Origin: Elephas maximus indicus
Taxonomy: Eukaryota > Chordata > Mammalia > Proboscidea > Elephantidae
DNA length: 64,000 nt
Direction of reading: 5' to 3'
Assembly: GCF_024166365.1 (NCBI RefSeq)
Contig: NC_064830.1
Location: 92,806,968 to 92,870,967 of the forward strand
The notes beneath the pieces are model-generated. The model was not told where the DNA came from and ran no database searches. It saw nothing but the letters and a program-made list of their open reading frames with translations. The translations under genes and the position numbers were made by a program. The number at the start of each line of letters is the position of its first letter. The first letter of the stretch is position 1. Of this stretch, positions 22,186-33,803 are shown piece by piece.

Positions 22186-23120
22186 GGGCTCAGATATCTA
22201 TTAATACTTATTAAGCTTTGATTGAATGTGAGGCTCTCTGTTAGGTACAGGGATACAGAGAGGAATGAGGAATGATCCTTGTCCTTGGGGTGTGCTCTGT
22301 GTTTTGGGGGAGATAAACACGGAAAGAAGTAAACATGGGAAGGCTAGATGGGTGCCAACACAGAGGGTGTGGAAAGATCTCTGGGAGCACAGAGTGGATA
22401 AAGAGCTGGATCATGAAAGAGGATAAGATGCTCACCAGGAAGAGATCACGTGAGGGTGAAAGAGCATAACGGGCAGAGGGAACAGAATGTGCAAAGTCAT
22501 GCCAATGGAAAAGATCTTGACTTGTTTAGGGAAAGCAAGAGTTGCACTGTGGTTGGAGCATGGGGTTGGGGGAGGGGTGTAAGTTGGGGGTGGATGAAAG
22601 CAGAGTGGGGGAGAGGATAGGTAGGGAACTCCAGGGGGGAACAGGTGGCAAAGGGCTTGAGTGCCTAGTCAAGGAGGTGAAGATGTGTTCTGTGAGGACA
22701 GGAAGCCAGCAGAGGTTTGTTTCAGCAGGAGTGATGGGATCACACTAGGGTTTTGGAAAGAACTTTCTGGCAACCACACAGAAGAAATGGCAGGGGGAGA
22801 GGAGATGGGCCAGGGGACTCCTAGGGGGTTTATTCTAAAAGCCTGTAGAAGACCTGACCGAGGACAGGCTGGAATAGGGGCTTTGGCAGTGGCCATGAGA
22901 GCTGGCAGTGGTGGGAGTGTGCAGTGAATGGATTTAAGAGTTATAGCCAATAGACCAGATTGGGAGACCTGTCCGATATGGAGGTGGGGAGCAGGGCATA
23001 GCTTTTAGTCTAGGTTGTGGGGCGGGGGCATGGAGACACTGGTAAGTATTCAGGTGGAAGAGACACAGGTGGGGTGGTGGATGGCCCACAGGGTGGCTGA
23101 ATAAGTCATTCTGGTTGTGC
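22186..23120. repeat. Old mammalian repeat, class uncertain (L2/MIR-like text)
   Basis: Text such as GTGAGGCTCTCTGTTAGGTA, GGGCAGAGGGAACAGAATGT and AGGAGTGATGGGATCACACT resembles a widespread old mammalian repeat. A related stretch may occur at 61180-61830. Class not assigned. Confidence 0.4.
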
Positions 23121-23800
23121 TTTGCATAGGATGCTCAACTAAAGGGGTGAATGGGAGGGAGATCCAGTTGGCTGGTCATGCCTGATGGGGACTGTGCACA
23201 CCCAGAAGAAAGGCAGCACCTTTTCCTAATTTGCACTAAGGCAAGTGTGGCCGGCAGTGACCCGGGAGAGAGTTCAGTTTTTAACTTGCTGAGTTTGAGG
23301 GTGCAGTTGTCCGAGAATGTTTGGTGGCAGCAGGCAGAAGGTGCTTGGAGGGTCCAGGGCATCCAGAGCGACAGGACTGAGCAGATGGCAATACTCTCTG
23401 GTGATCATCTGTACTCCCAGCACCCTGCCTCCCCACCCCCACACAGCCCTTCCAATTGGAGACTAGCCTGAGCCTGGTCCTCAAAGTCCCACAAGTGACT
23501 CCTCCTCATGGGAGGAGCCCTGGGCTTCCGGGGCGGGGGGGCGGGAAGTGAGAATGTGGAGACATTGGCCTGAAGCCGTGGGAAAGGATAAGATCCTAGA
23601 GTTGCCGGGAGGAATGTGGCGGGGACAGACCACATCACAACTCAAGAGTCCTCACTCACTGGGACAGCTGTCTGCAGGAGGTCACTTCTTTCCAACTCTT
23701 GGGGGTTTTTGTGCCTGCACACACATGTGTGTACGTGGTGTGTGCACAGGTGTGTCTGCCTGACATGTACCCTCTGCTTGAACCAGCCCCTCTACTCCTC
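23121..23800. other. Non-coding stretch, GC-moderate
   Basis: No domain or repeat recognised. It includes a G-run (GGGGCGGGGGGGCGGG near 23530) and a GT/CA-rich patch near 23715-23760. Confidence 0.45.
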
Positions 23801-24135
23801 AGCACATGTGCAATCCCACCTTTGCCCTTTGGCCATGCTTCCACTTGTGGTGCCCTTCCACCGTTCCAGCTTCATCAAACTCCTTCCCCTTCCTTCAAGG
23901 CCTCTCTTGACTTCACATAGATTTACCTTGCATCTGGCCTCGGCCTTCATTTTTTCCCTCTGAACTGCTAACTTTGAATAGATGGCCTCAGGGACAATCT
24001 ACCTTTACTTGCATCCTTCCCAAGGATCCTGTAAGCCCAACTGAGGGTGGAAATGATGTCTAACTTGGCTGGACATCACCAGGGCCTACCACAGAGCCTT
24101 ACCATGGAATTCAGCTTGTCATGGATTGGGATTTG
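23801..24135 (+). mobile_element. Probable L2 remnant
   Basis: CT-rich text with CCTTCAAGGCCTCTCTTGAC followed by ACATCACCAGGGCCTACCAC is consistent with diverged L2 in plus orientation. Confidence 0.4.
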
Positions 24136-24425
24136 CTCAGTGAGAAGGAAGGATACAGCTGAGAACGTGCAAGAGAGGGAAGTGACCTAGCTCATGCAAA
24201 AGTGCAGATGCACAGGCATCGAAGAAATCCAACCTTGCCCTTGTGAAGTCATTTTCTAAGAGTTCCTGCAGAGCAAAAGGTCTGTACCAAGCCATCAATC
24301 ATGTCTGTCTCCTCAGGGTATTAATCAGGAAAGGCTAGATGATGCTGCGACAACTTAATCCTGACATCTCAATGGCTGAACAAAATGAAGGTTTATTTCT
24401 CACTCACTGTATAAAAAAAACCCTT
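24136..24425. other. Non-coding stretch before a SINE
   Basis: The last 120 bases (AGGAAAGGCTAGATGATGCT and the following A/T-rich part) look like an old repeat that resumes after the SINE near 24600-24860. Class not assigned. Confidence 0.35.
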
Positions 24426-24590
24426 GGAAACCCTGGTGGTGTAGTAGTTAAGAGCTACGGCTGCTAACCAAAAGGTCAGTAGTTCAAATTCACCAGGCGC
24501 TCTTTGGAAACCCTATGGGGCAGTTCTACTCTGCCCTTTAGGGTTGCAATGAGTCGGAATTGCGTCAATAGGAATGAGTTTGGTTTTTCT
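24426..24590 (+). mobile_element. AfroSINE-type SINE, short form
   Basis: GGAAACCCTGGTGGTGTAGT head, AAAGGTCAGTAGTTCAAATT B-box region, CCCTATGGGGCAGTTCTACT core and a GGGTTGCAATGAGTCGGAAT tail ending in GTTTGGTTTTT. Confidence 0.9.
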
Positions 24591-24599
24591 TTTTTTTGG

Positions 24600-25320
24600 T
24601 TATATATGTCCAGTGCTAATTAGAGGGTGGAGTAGGTGGGTGAGGGTCTTCTGCGCAGTCACTCAGGGATCCAGGCTGGCAAAGGGCCCAGCCAGGGAAC
24701 ACATGCTATGGCAGGGACAGGGAGGGCTGGGAGAACACATACTTGCTCTTCTATCTTTGGCTCAGAAGTGACACAAGTCCCTTCTGCTTACTGGCCACTG
24801 GCCAGAGCTAGTCACATGGTCCTGTGTAGCTGCAAGTGAGGTTGTCAAGGGAGGTCTGCTCTATGCCCAAAGAGGAGAGGAAAGCCAGATACTGGTAAGC
24901 ACTAGTAGTCTACCACACTTATTAATGGCTGTTTGGGGAAACTTCCCATAGTTGATCAGACCCCTTTCTTGCCTCTACAATGTAGAATTCCAGTCTCAGG
25001 GCTATACATAGGCATCCAGCGCATTGCCTCCAGTTACATTTCTACCAGGTATTGCTCCACTCTGCCTGGATACCTCTAGTGATGGGGAACTCACCACTGC
25101 TACCATGCAGATTATTTCAACTGTGGACAACCCTGACTCTTACAAAGTTTTTCTTTATATTCATCTGGCATCTCTCACCCTATAGCTGCCACCTGTTAGC
25201 TCTAAATTCATCCCTTGGGGCTCAAAGAACAAGTTTAGTTCTTTTTTCCTGCATGGATTTGAAGATCTGGATCATATCTCCCTAGTCTTTTCTTCTCTAA
25301 ATCCAATATGCCTGTGTGGC
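24600..25320. repeat. Old unclassified repeats
   Basis: 24600-24860 continues the repeat interrupted by the SINE. About 24900-25315 contains GTGATGGGGAACTCACCACT and ATCATATCTCCCTAGTCTTT, recalling a CR1/L3-like old mammalian family. Assignment is tentative. Confidence 0.35.
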
Positions 25321-25990
25321 TCAGCCTGGTGATGCTCCTCTTAACTCATGGTTGGCTTGTTTTACCATCTTCTCAGTCCAAAGTGTTGAATATACAACTG
25401 GGCAGTGGAGGAGGTGTGGAGGGCTGGCATGGGAGATCCGGGCAAATCCCTCACTACAGACCTTAGACTCAGGTCACTTTTTGGGGGGGACAACACCATT
25501 ATGAGGATTCATTGTGTCTGAATCCCCTCCCATCTTCAGGCTTGTGTCAGGGTAAAGCTTATAAGGCCAACACTCCCTGATAGTTGCCTCTTTTCTATTT
25601 TATAGCTTTATTCTCCTTCCTTCATTTTGCACAAAACGGTCTTGTTAAGCTTCTTGGAAATCATTTGTTTAGCTGTGGCAACATCAGTGAGAGGTTAGAT
25701 CACTTTTTATTATCACATTCGGTGTGGGCTTTCAGTGTTGGCAATTGGGCAGACACCATCTTTTAGCAGAAAACTTTTTTTTTCTTTTAGCACTTTTTAG
25801 TTTTTGCTTTCAACACTTTTTTTCCTTTTAAACTTATTCTGTTTAAGATCATGTGCTATCGTGGTAGCCATCTAATTTTCCGCCTTCTGAAAGTCTATTT
25901 CACCACCAATGTTTGGGGAAACAGGTAAGCTTACACTTAGAGGTATGCTGACAAAATGAGAGTCCATTCTTACAGTGCTTGGGTGGAATT
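25321..25990. other. Non-coding stretch, no recognised feature
   Basis: Single-copy-looking DNA, T-rich near 25770-25850. No repeat family or coding signal recognised. Confidence 0.45.
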
Positions 25991-26572
25991 TTGAGGGCCA
26001 GGGGACGACTGGGGAACAGGCCATCAATTGTTCATAGCCAAGTTCAAGCTGAAGCTCAAGAAAATTAAAACAAGTCCATGAGAGCCAAAGTATGACCTTG
26101 AGTATTTCCTATCTGAATTTGGAGACCATCTCAAAAATAGATTTGACACATTGAACACTAATGAAAGAAGACCAGAAAAGTTGTGGGTTGACATCAAGGA
26201 CATCATACATGGAGAAAGCTAAAGTTCATTAAAAAGAGAGGAAAGAAAGAAAAGACCAAAATGGATGCCAGAAGAGACTCTGAAACTTGCTCTTGAAAGC
26301 CGAGTAGCTAAAGCAAATGGAAGAAACGATGAAGTAAAAGAGTTGAACAGAAGGTTTCAAAGGGCGGCTCGAGAAGGCAAAGTAAAGTATTGTAATGACA
26401 TATGTAAAGACCTGGAGTTAGAAAACCAAAAGGAAGAAATACCTGGCATTTCTCAAGCTGAAAGAGCTGAAGAAAATAATTCGGGCCTTGAGTTGCAATA
26501 TTGAAGGATTCTATGGGCAAAATATTGAATAAAGAAGATGGAAGGAATACACAGAGTTACTATCAAAAATAA

Positions 26573-27500
26573 GTGGTTGACATTCAGCCATTTCAAGAGG
26601 TAGCATATGATCAAGAACTGATGGTATTGAAGGAAGAAGTCCAAGCTGCACTGAAGGCATTGGCAAAAAACGAGTCTCCTGGAATTGACAGAATACCAAT
26701 AGAGATATTTCAACAAAAGGATGAGGCACAGGAAGTGCCCATTCATCTATGCCAAGAAATTTGGAAGACAGCTATGTAGCCAACCGACTGGAAGAGATTT
26801 GTGTTCCTATCTGTTTCAAAAAAAGGCGATCCAACAGAATGCGGAAATTATCGAACACTATTGTTAATATCGTACACAAGTAAAATTTTGCTGAAGATCA
26901 TTCAAAAGCGATTGCAGCAGTACATTGACAGGGAACTGCCAGAAATTCCAGCTGGATTCAGAAGAGGACTTGGAATGAGGGATAGCATTGTTGATGTCAG
27001 ACGGATCTTGACTGAAAGCAGAGAGTATCAGAAAGATGTTTGTTTACCTGTATTTTATTGACTATGCAAAGGCATTGGACCGTGTGGATCACAACAAATT
27101 ATGGATAACATTGCAAAGAATGGGAATTCCAGGACACTTAATTGTGCGCATGCAGAACCTATACATAGACCAAGAGGCAGTCATTCGAACAGAACAAGGG
27201 GATAATGCATGGTTTGAAATCAGGCAAAGTGTGCATCAGGGTTGTATCCTTTCATCATGCCTATTCAATCTGCATGCTGAGTGAATAATCTGAGAAGCTG
27301 AACTAGATGAAAAAGAACAGGGTGTCAGGACTGGAGGAAGACTCATTAGCAACCTGCATTATGCAGTGACACAGCATCTTGCTGAAAGTGAAGAAGACTT
27401 GAAGTACATGCTGATAAAGATCAAAGACTACAGCCTTCAGTACAGATTACATCTCAACATAAAGAAAACAAAAGTCCTCCAAATGAACCAATAAACAACA
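26573..27500 (+). pseudogene. RTE reverse transcriptase remnant (truncated copy)
   Basis: Peptide fragments in order: QALKALAKN-type fingers segment, AGFRRGLGMRDSIVDVRR, motif A as FIDYAKALDRVDH (Phe changed to Leu), motif B as HQGCILSSCLFNLHAE, and LNIKKTKVL. At the YADD position one base is missing (TATGCAGTGACACA), which shifts the frame. Dead. Confidence 0.8.
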
Positions 27501-27825
27501 TCATGATAAATGGAGAAAATATTGAAGTTTTCAAGGATTTCGTTTTACTTGGTTCCACAATCGACGCCCACGGAGGCAGCAGTCAAGAAATCAAATGTAT
27601 CGCGTTGGGCAAATGTGCTCCAAAAGATCTCTTTTAAGTGTTCAAAAAGCAAAGATGTCACTTTGGGAACTAAGGTGTGACTGACCCAAGCCATAGTATT
27701 TTCCGTCACCTTATATGCATGTGAAAGCTGGACAATGAATAAGGAAGACTGAAGAAAGGTTGATGCCTTTGAATGACGGTGTTGGCAAAGAATATTGAAT
27801 GTACCATGGAATGCCAGAAAAACAA

Positions 27826-28034
27826 GGAGCCCTGGTGCTGCAGTGGTTAAAGCATTTGGCTGTTAACCAAAAAGTTTGGCGCTTCGAACCCACCAGCCAC
27901 CCCGAGGGAAAAAAATGTGGCAGTCTGCTTCTGTAATGATTTACAGCCTGGGAAACCCTATGGGGCAATTCTACCCTGTCCCGTAGGGTTGCTATGAGTT
28001 GGAATCGGCTCGATGGCAGTGGAAGTTTTGGTTT
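27826..28034 (+). mobile_element. AfroSINE-type SINE, long form, nested in RTE
   Basis: GGAGCCCTGGTGCTGCAGTG head, GTGGCAGTCTGCTTCTGTAA central segment and a GGGTTGCTATGAGTTGGAAT tail. Flanked by GCCAGAAAAA (27813-27822) and GCCAGAAGAA (28035-28044), with CAA between duplication and head, so it inserted into the RTE copy. Confidence 0.9.
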
Positions 28035-28420
28035 GCCAGAAGAATGGGCAAATTTGTCTCGGAAGAAGTATAGCCAGAATGCTCCTTAGAAGTGAGAATG
28101 GTGAGACTTCATCTCACGTACTTTGAACAAGTCATCAGGAGGGACCAGTCCCTGGAGAAGGACATCATGCTTGGTAAAGCAGAGGGTCAGCGAAAAAGAG
28201 GAAGATTCTCAATTAGATGGATTGACACAGTGGCTGCAACAATGGGCTCAAACACAGCAAGGATTGTGAGGATGGTGTAGGACCAGGTACTGTTTCATTT
28301 TGTCGTGCATAGGGTCAAAACGAGTCGGAACTGACCTGATGGCACCTAACAACAACAACAACACATAAAGAAAGTTCATAGTTGGGGTCTTCCATAATAT
28401 CCATGATTTGTTTGTATTTT

Positions 28421-28632
28421 GGAGTTCCTGGGTGGAGCACAGGGTTAATCCACTTGGCTGCTAACCAAAAGACTGGCAGTTCAAATCCACCCAGTGGCAC
28501 CTTAGAAGAAAGACCTGGCAATCTACTTCCGAAAAATCAGCCACTGAAAACCCCATGGGGCACAGTTCTACTCTGACACGCATGGGGTTGCTGTGAGTCG
28601 CAATCAATTGGATGGCAGCTGGTGGTGGTGGC
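28421..28632 (+). mobile_element. AfroSINE-type SINE, long form
   Basis: GGAGTTCCTGGGTGGAGCAC head, ATCTACTTCCGAAAAATCAG central segment and a GGGTTGCTGTGAGTCGCAAT tail ending in a (TGG)n run. Flanked by exact TTGTATTTT duplications at 28412-28420 and 28633-28641. Confidence 0.9.
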
Positions 28633-28644
28633 TTGTATTTTGCC

Positions 28645-29220
28645 TTGGCCAAGTGTGGAGAGCCTGAAGCAAAACAAAGAGGCCCTTTCCTTGTGACTGT
28701 TTGCTACCTTGACTCAACTCCAGCCCATTTTCGAATTGTCTTGGGATTCGCACAGCTGGGAGCATGGGCTGCTAAAGAAATCAGTATGAAAACTACTCAG
28801 CAACTACCACTGCCTTCCTGAACTTCTGGGTGAAATGCAGAATCCATGTCCTACAATAGGGCAATCTGGTGGGGGGGAGATTTCTGTTTTAGATTAACAG
28901 AAGATTTATCATGCCAGAAGGTCAATATTTACCTTGGCTCCAGCTTGATGAGTATTTACGTCTCTGTTCAGCGGCTCTCTGTGCTGACTTCAGCAGAAGT
29001 GAAGATCTGCTTTTTGTCTGTTGAAGAGGATGCTGACTGATATTTTCTTATCAGAATGTTCTGGAAACATGGTTGCTGTGGAGCCCATTTCCCTGGGGTA
29101 GCTGGGGTTTGTCTTCTTCCACCAATATATCTGATCCTTCTTTGTACAAACAACTCAGTTGCATTCACACATATAGACTGGGGACAGCACAAGGTCCAGG
29201 ACAAGTCACATCGTCTCTTC
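28645..29220. other. Single-copy-looking non-coding interval
   Basis: No repeat or exon recognised. Short frames on both strands have no domain character. Confidence 0.45.
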
Positions 29221-29335
29221 TGTCCTCATCTATATAAAAAGGTGGGGATTATGAGAACCCCTGCCCTGTGCATGACAGAGGGTTGCTGTGAGGAGTCAAA
29301 GTGACAAGAGCTGAGAGAACACTCTGTAAATAGTG
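29221..29335 (+). mobile_element. MIR 3' fragment
   Basis: GTCCTCATCTATATAAAAAG, GAGGGTTGCTGTGAGGAGTC and AACACTCTGTAAATAGTGAA follow the order of the plus-orientation MIR 3' half. Confidence 0.6.
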
Positions 29336-29955
29336 AAGCCCCTCTAACCCTTATTTGTCCCATTCTAGCGAGGTTCTGGGAGGTTATGTGCGTGCCAAAG
29401 GCCACCCAGGAAGTGAAGAGGAAGGAGCTAGAACTGAAGTCTGGGTCCCAACCATCAGTCAGCCTTTAACACTAGATTTCTAGGTCTCTTTGGGAAGAGG
29501 GGTTTCTGACTCCTCCAGAAGTTTCTAATATGTATTTAGGGATTGCCGAGGGCACAGTTTTGAAATACAGAGACTTGCATGGAGATGTGGGTGATAGCCC
29601 TGGCCCAGTTTGATCGGAAGCAACTGGGGCCACTATACAGGGGTTGATGGGGAGGCGGCAGCTGCAGCACCAAACAGTAGCCCTAACATTGAAAACGTAC
29701 TAGGACTTCCGAGACACCTCCATGTCCTTTATTTTGGGGCGCTCAAACTTTTCCACTACAAGTGTATTTTATCTGTAACAGTTATGAAAATTGCACATTC
29801 TACTGAATAATATTTCCACGTGTCTTAAAGTTTTATTTGAAATTGTCTACCATAAGGTAAAATTAATGCTTCAGGAAGGTGTACCAGGTTAATATCATAA
29901 GCCTACTGGCCAGCCCCATCCTGGGAGTTTGAGGAGTGTGGTGTCCTTCAATTTT
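29336..29955. other. Non-coding stretch, no recognised feature
   Basis: Includes a MIR-like GAAGTGAAGAGGAAGGAGCT patch near 29410, otherwise unassigned. No coding signal. Confidence 0.4.
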
Positions 29956-30007
29956 ATCGTCACCAGAGCCCTGCAGATAATAATAGTTAACATTTGTCGA
30001 GCATTAT

Positions 30008-30140
30008 GGAGCCCTGATGGAGCAGTGGTTAAGAGCTTGGCTGCTAACCAAAGGGTCAGCAGTTTGAATCCGCCAGCTGGTCCTTGGAAATCCTGTGGGG
30101 TCACTATGAGTTAGAATTGACACGACGGCAATGGGTTTAT
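30008..30140 (+). mobile_element. AfroSINE-type SINE with internal deletion
   Basis: GGAGCCCTGATGGAGCAGTG head and CCAAAGGGTCAGCAGTTTGA B-box region. The core between the TCCTGTGGGG block and the TCACTATGAGTTAGAATTGA tail is shortened. Confidence 0.85.
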
Positions 30141-30201
30141 TTAATTAGAATGTGTCAGATACCCTGTTCCAAGCACTTGATGCATATAATTAATTTGGAA
30201 G

Positions 30202-30382
30202 ACCCTGAGTGGTGAAAATGATTAACATGCTTCACTGCTAACCAGAAGGTTGAGGGTTTGAGTTCACCCGGAGGTGTTTCAGAAGAAAGGCCTAGTGATC
30301 TATGGAAAAATCAGCCATTGAAAATCCTATGGAGCACAGCTCTACTCTGACACACATGGGTTGTCAGAAGTTGGAATCAACC
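30202..30382 (+). mobile_element. AfroSINE-type SINE, old diverged copy
   Basis: ACCCTGAGTGGTGAAAATGA head, CCAGAAGGTTGAGGGTTTGA B-box region and the GAAAATCCTATGGAGCACAG core. The tail is reduced. More diverged than its neighbours. Confidence 0.75.
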
Positions 30383-30598
30383 TTTTAGTCCTTTCAGCAA
30401 ATCTATAAGTTAAGTACTATTATTATTGCCCTGATTTTGAAGATGAAGGTACTCAGAGAGGTTAGGAGACAGGTTCAGGGTCACACACCTGGCACTTTTG
30501 GGAGCTGGACTCTACTAACTGGTGTTCGCCGAGGGAGGGAAGGGTGTGTTGTCACAGTACCTTCCCCATTCTTGGCTCCCAGGGCCCTGCTGGGTGCT

Positions 30599-31108
30599 TG
30601 TTGTAGATTGACTTGTGGCCCCCAAAAATATGTGTATCAATTTAGCTGGTCCACGATTCCTAGTATTGTGTGATTGTCCACTATTTTCTCACCCAATGAG
30701 ATTTTCCTTTGTGTTGTAAATCCTATCTCTGTGATGTTAATGAGATGGGATTATCGGCAGTTATATAGACTCAACCTACAAGATTAATCTACAATTTAAG
30801 CCAATCTCTTTTGAGATATAAAAAAGAGAAGTGAGCAGAGAAATAGGGGATCATCATGCCACCAAGAAAGCAGTGCTGGGAGCACAGGGTGTCCTTTTGA
30901 CCCTGGGTTCCTGCAAGGAGAATCTCCTTGTCCAGAGGAAGATTGATGACAAGGACCTTCCTTGAGAGCTGACAGAGAAAGTCTTCCTTTGGAACTGATG
31001 CCCTGAATTTGGACTTCTAGCTACTAAACTGTGAGAGAATAAATTTCTCTTTGTTAAAGCCATCCACTTGTGGTATTTCTGTTATAGCAGCACTAGATAA
31101 CTAAGACA
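30599..31108 (+). mobile_element. MaLR-type LTR, solo
   Basis: Same family as 1934-2412. Starts TGTTGTAGATTGACTTGTGG, carries GAGAGAATAAATTTCTCTTT and ends TAGATAACTAAGACA, giving TG...CA ends. Confidence 0.75.
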
Positions 31109-32284
31109 TTGCTATTGCTGCTGAAAATCAGCTTGCCTACAAAAGTGACAGCTTCAAACAGTTGGGCATACCCATAGCTGCCTTGAAGATGGGAGTGGAG
31201 GATGAAGGGAAAATGAATTACCAAAGGGCAGAACTGGAAAGGATTTCCCAGACAAGTAGCCCACCGTTTTCATCTTACAAATGAAGAAGATGCTGGGGAG
31301 GACCAGAGAGGGAAGAGTTTACTCCAGGTCACCTAGCAAGTCAGTGGGGGAGCCGGGAGCAGACATGGGGCTTCTGGGCCTGGGAGGTGGGGGTGAGTCC
31401 ATGTTTTTCTCATTGCTTTTATGCATCTTTACCCTCTAAATGGAACTTTCTCTAGTTCAGAGAACATTTGTCAGCCTGCCTGCTACTTTTCGAAAGATAA
31501 AAGGCCATCTTAATGCCTTCCCAAAGGAAAGTGTGAGCACCTTGAGGGTGAGTGAGAACCATGTTATTTGCTTCTTCGACAGCCTTGCTTGTACCCAGCA
31601 CAGCGCTGGACGCACAGAAGTTGCCCTGTAAATTCACGAACTAGAATGAACTTATTGTCCTAGACATGGAGAGGAGGACCACACTCGGACAATCACCTCA
31701 GCCCTGAAGTTTGCTGCATGTGTTCATTATTTTCCTAAAGCTTTTTGTCCTAAAATAAACCTGCGTCAGCCCTTCCTTTTCTCATTTCTTCTTGATCTCT
31801 CTGGCTTGGGTGCAGCCCATGACACTGGGAAAATGAGTTTAAGATAAAAACAAGACTCTTGTTCCCTTGCTGTAATGCCCACAGCATAAAGCCAATTTAC
31901 AGCGGATCTGAACTTACTCTGGTCTTTAAGATCTCATTATGCAAGTAAAGGAGGGAAAGGTGGAAGACAGAAAGCTTATAAATTCCTGGGGGATGGGGTG
32001 GGAATGACCTCACCATTTATGGGGTGTTGGCCAATTGGCCAAGGAGCACAGTCCAGACTCCTTTTGGGGGAGGCACTGAAAAATCCCCAGATAACCCAAA
32101 TTCTCCAAATCATTTAAACCTCAAGGGAAGGATGGGGGCTGAAAGGAAGTGTCCTAGGTTAGTTACATTTCCCATTAGTGGTTGTCCACTCTAGGAGATG
32201 ATCAACCCTGAGTCCCACACTGAGACTCAGGACTGACAGCGAGCCAGGTCTCAAAGCTTGGGAATTGTGGAAGTTCCATCAAAA
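31109..32284. other. Mostly single-copy-looking non-coding DNA with a MIR-like piece
   Basis: 31240-31350 resembles reverse MIR (CATCTTACAAATGAAGAAGA, TCCAGGTCACCTAGCAAGTC). The rest is unassigned. No coding signal. Confidence 0.45.
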
Positions 32285-32974
32285 AGCCCCAAGCCAGTCT
32301 TAAAACGCTAGCAAGCGGCCATCTAAGATCCATCAATTGGTCTCAACCTACCTGGAGCAAAGGAGAATGAAGAATACCAAAGACATATGGTAAAGATGAG
32401 TGCAAGTGACAGAAAGGGCCACATAAACCAGAGACTTCATCAGCCTGAGACCGGAAGAACTAGATGGTGCCCGGCTATCACCGATCACTGCCCTGAGAGG
32501 GAACACAACAGAGAATCCCAGATAGAGCAGGAGAACAGTGGGATGCAGATCTCAAATTCTCGTAAAAAGACCAGACTTAATGGTCTGACTGAGACTGGAA
32601 GGACCTTGACGGCCGTAGTCCCTGGACCCTTTGTTAGTCCAAGATTGGAACCATTCCCGAAGCCAACTCTACAGACAGGGATTGGACTGGGCTGTAAGAT
32701 AGACAATGATGCTGGTGATGAGTGAGCTTCTTGGCTCAAGTAGACACTTAAGTCTTTGTGGACAACTCTTGTCTGGTGGCGAGATGAGAAGGAAGAGGGG
32801 GACAGGAGCTGGTTCAATGGACACAGGAAATACAGGGTGGAGAGGAGGAATGTGCTGTCTCATTAGTAGGGGAGCAGCTGGGAGTGCATAGCAAGGTGTG
32901 GATAACTTTTTGTGTGAGAGAATGACTTGATTTGTAAACTTTCACCTAAAGCACAATTAAAAAAAAAAAAAAAA
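32285..32974 (+). mobile_element. L1 3' UTR (lineage-specific family) with poly-A
   Basis: Contains CAAGCGGCCATCTAAGATCC, GGAGAACAGTGGGATGCAGA and CTTAATGGTCTGACTGAGAC, all shared in reverse with 43256-43742. Ends in a poly-A run at 32959-32974. The frames inside are not ORF2. Confidence 0.75.
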
Positions 32975-33736
32975 GAAGAAGAAGGCCCAAGCCAAGATAA
33001 GAGGAAATTGAGTAAATAAGGATGGAAGGTTTGGGGTGAGGGTGAAAAGGGTTGGACATGGTAACTTGGGATATGTCCTTAGAATAAGAGAGGGCAAAGC
33101 CTCCTTAATGGGCTTTTCACAACCTATTTTCAGTAGCATCTTCCTGTCCTCTAGTAAGGACAATCCCACCAGTCTTTTTACAAAGTCTGCTACAGTCTGT
33201 AAAGCACCTCCATATATTTGACTGTTCCTCCCAGTCTTATAGGTAGTTTACAGGTTAGGAGTTTCTCACTGTTGCAGGGGCTGAGCCAGCCTCAGGGCTT
33301 CTGCCTGCCCTTAGGGTGCCTTTCGGAGGTCTAGACAAAGACTCCCACGAAGAACATAGGCTGCAGCAGGCCCCACGTCTCCCTTGGGCAGGGTACACAC
33401 AGCACAGACAAGACCACTTGGACCTGGCTGATGGTGGGCTGGCTGTATGAGCTGGGACTCAGCTTCTCCACCTGTCATAGGTGTATAACCTCTTCCCCAA
33501 GGTCCTTTCCAGATGGGATGCCTCACGGATCTGTGACTCTAGGCACCAACTTCTGAGTGTTTCCACTGCTTCTCACTTTGAAGAGAGAAGGCAGGGTAGG
33601 GCGTGGAGGGGAAAAGGAAGGAGAGGATTCCAGAAAGCCCTGGTCAGCGGTTTGGTTCAAAGAGCTCTATTTTTCTGGCTTAAATTTTTTAGACCTTAAT
33701 TTCCACCTCTGAAAAATTTGAGTAAACCGGGCAACA
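32975..33736. other. Non-coding stretch upstream of the promoter region
   Basis: Single-copy-looking. No exon of an upstream gene was recognised here or elsewhere in 1-33860. Confidence 0.45.
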
Positions 33737-33803
33737 TACACAAGGTCACCACGAGTCTGATACGCAAGGCCGACTTGATGGCAGCTAACAACCACCACCA
33801 CGT
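33737..33803 (+). mobile_element. RTE or SINE 3'-tail fragment
   Basis: AAGGTCACCACGAGTCTGAT followed by GACTTGATGGCAGCTAACAA and a (CCA)n run is the terminal motif of RTE/AfroSINE, with the rest of the element missing. It lies only about 390 bp before the COL26A1 start codon. Confidence 0.65.

Larger units (their letters stand above)
25995..28363 (+). mobile_element. 5'-truncated RTE/BovB-type LINE with nested SINE
   Basis: Starts inside the element at the GGCCAGGGGACGACTG block (equivalent to about 17928 in the full copy) and runs to the standard GATGGCACCTAACAACAACA end. About 2.16 kb of RTE once the SINE at 27826-28034 is discounted. Confidence 0.9.
29960..30500 (-). mobile_element. MIR interrupted by two SINEs
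   Basis: Three pieces in reverse MIR order: 29960-30007 (AATAGTTAACATTTGTCGAG), about 30145-30200 (CCTGTTCCAAGCACTTGATG) and about 30390-30495 (TTATTGCCCTGATTTTGAAG, AGGTTCAGGGTCACACACCT). The two gaps are SINEs. Confidence 0.7.
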
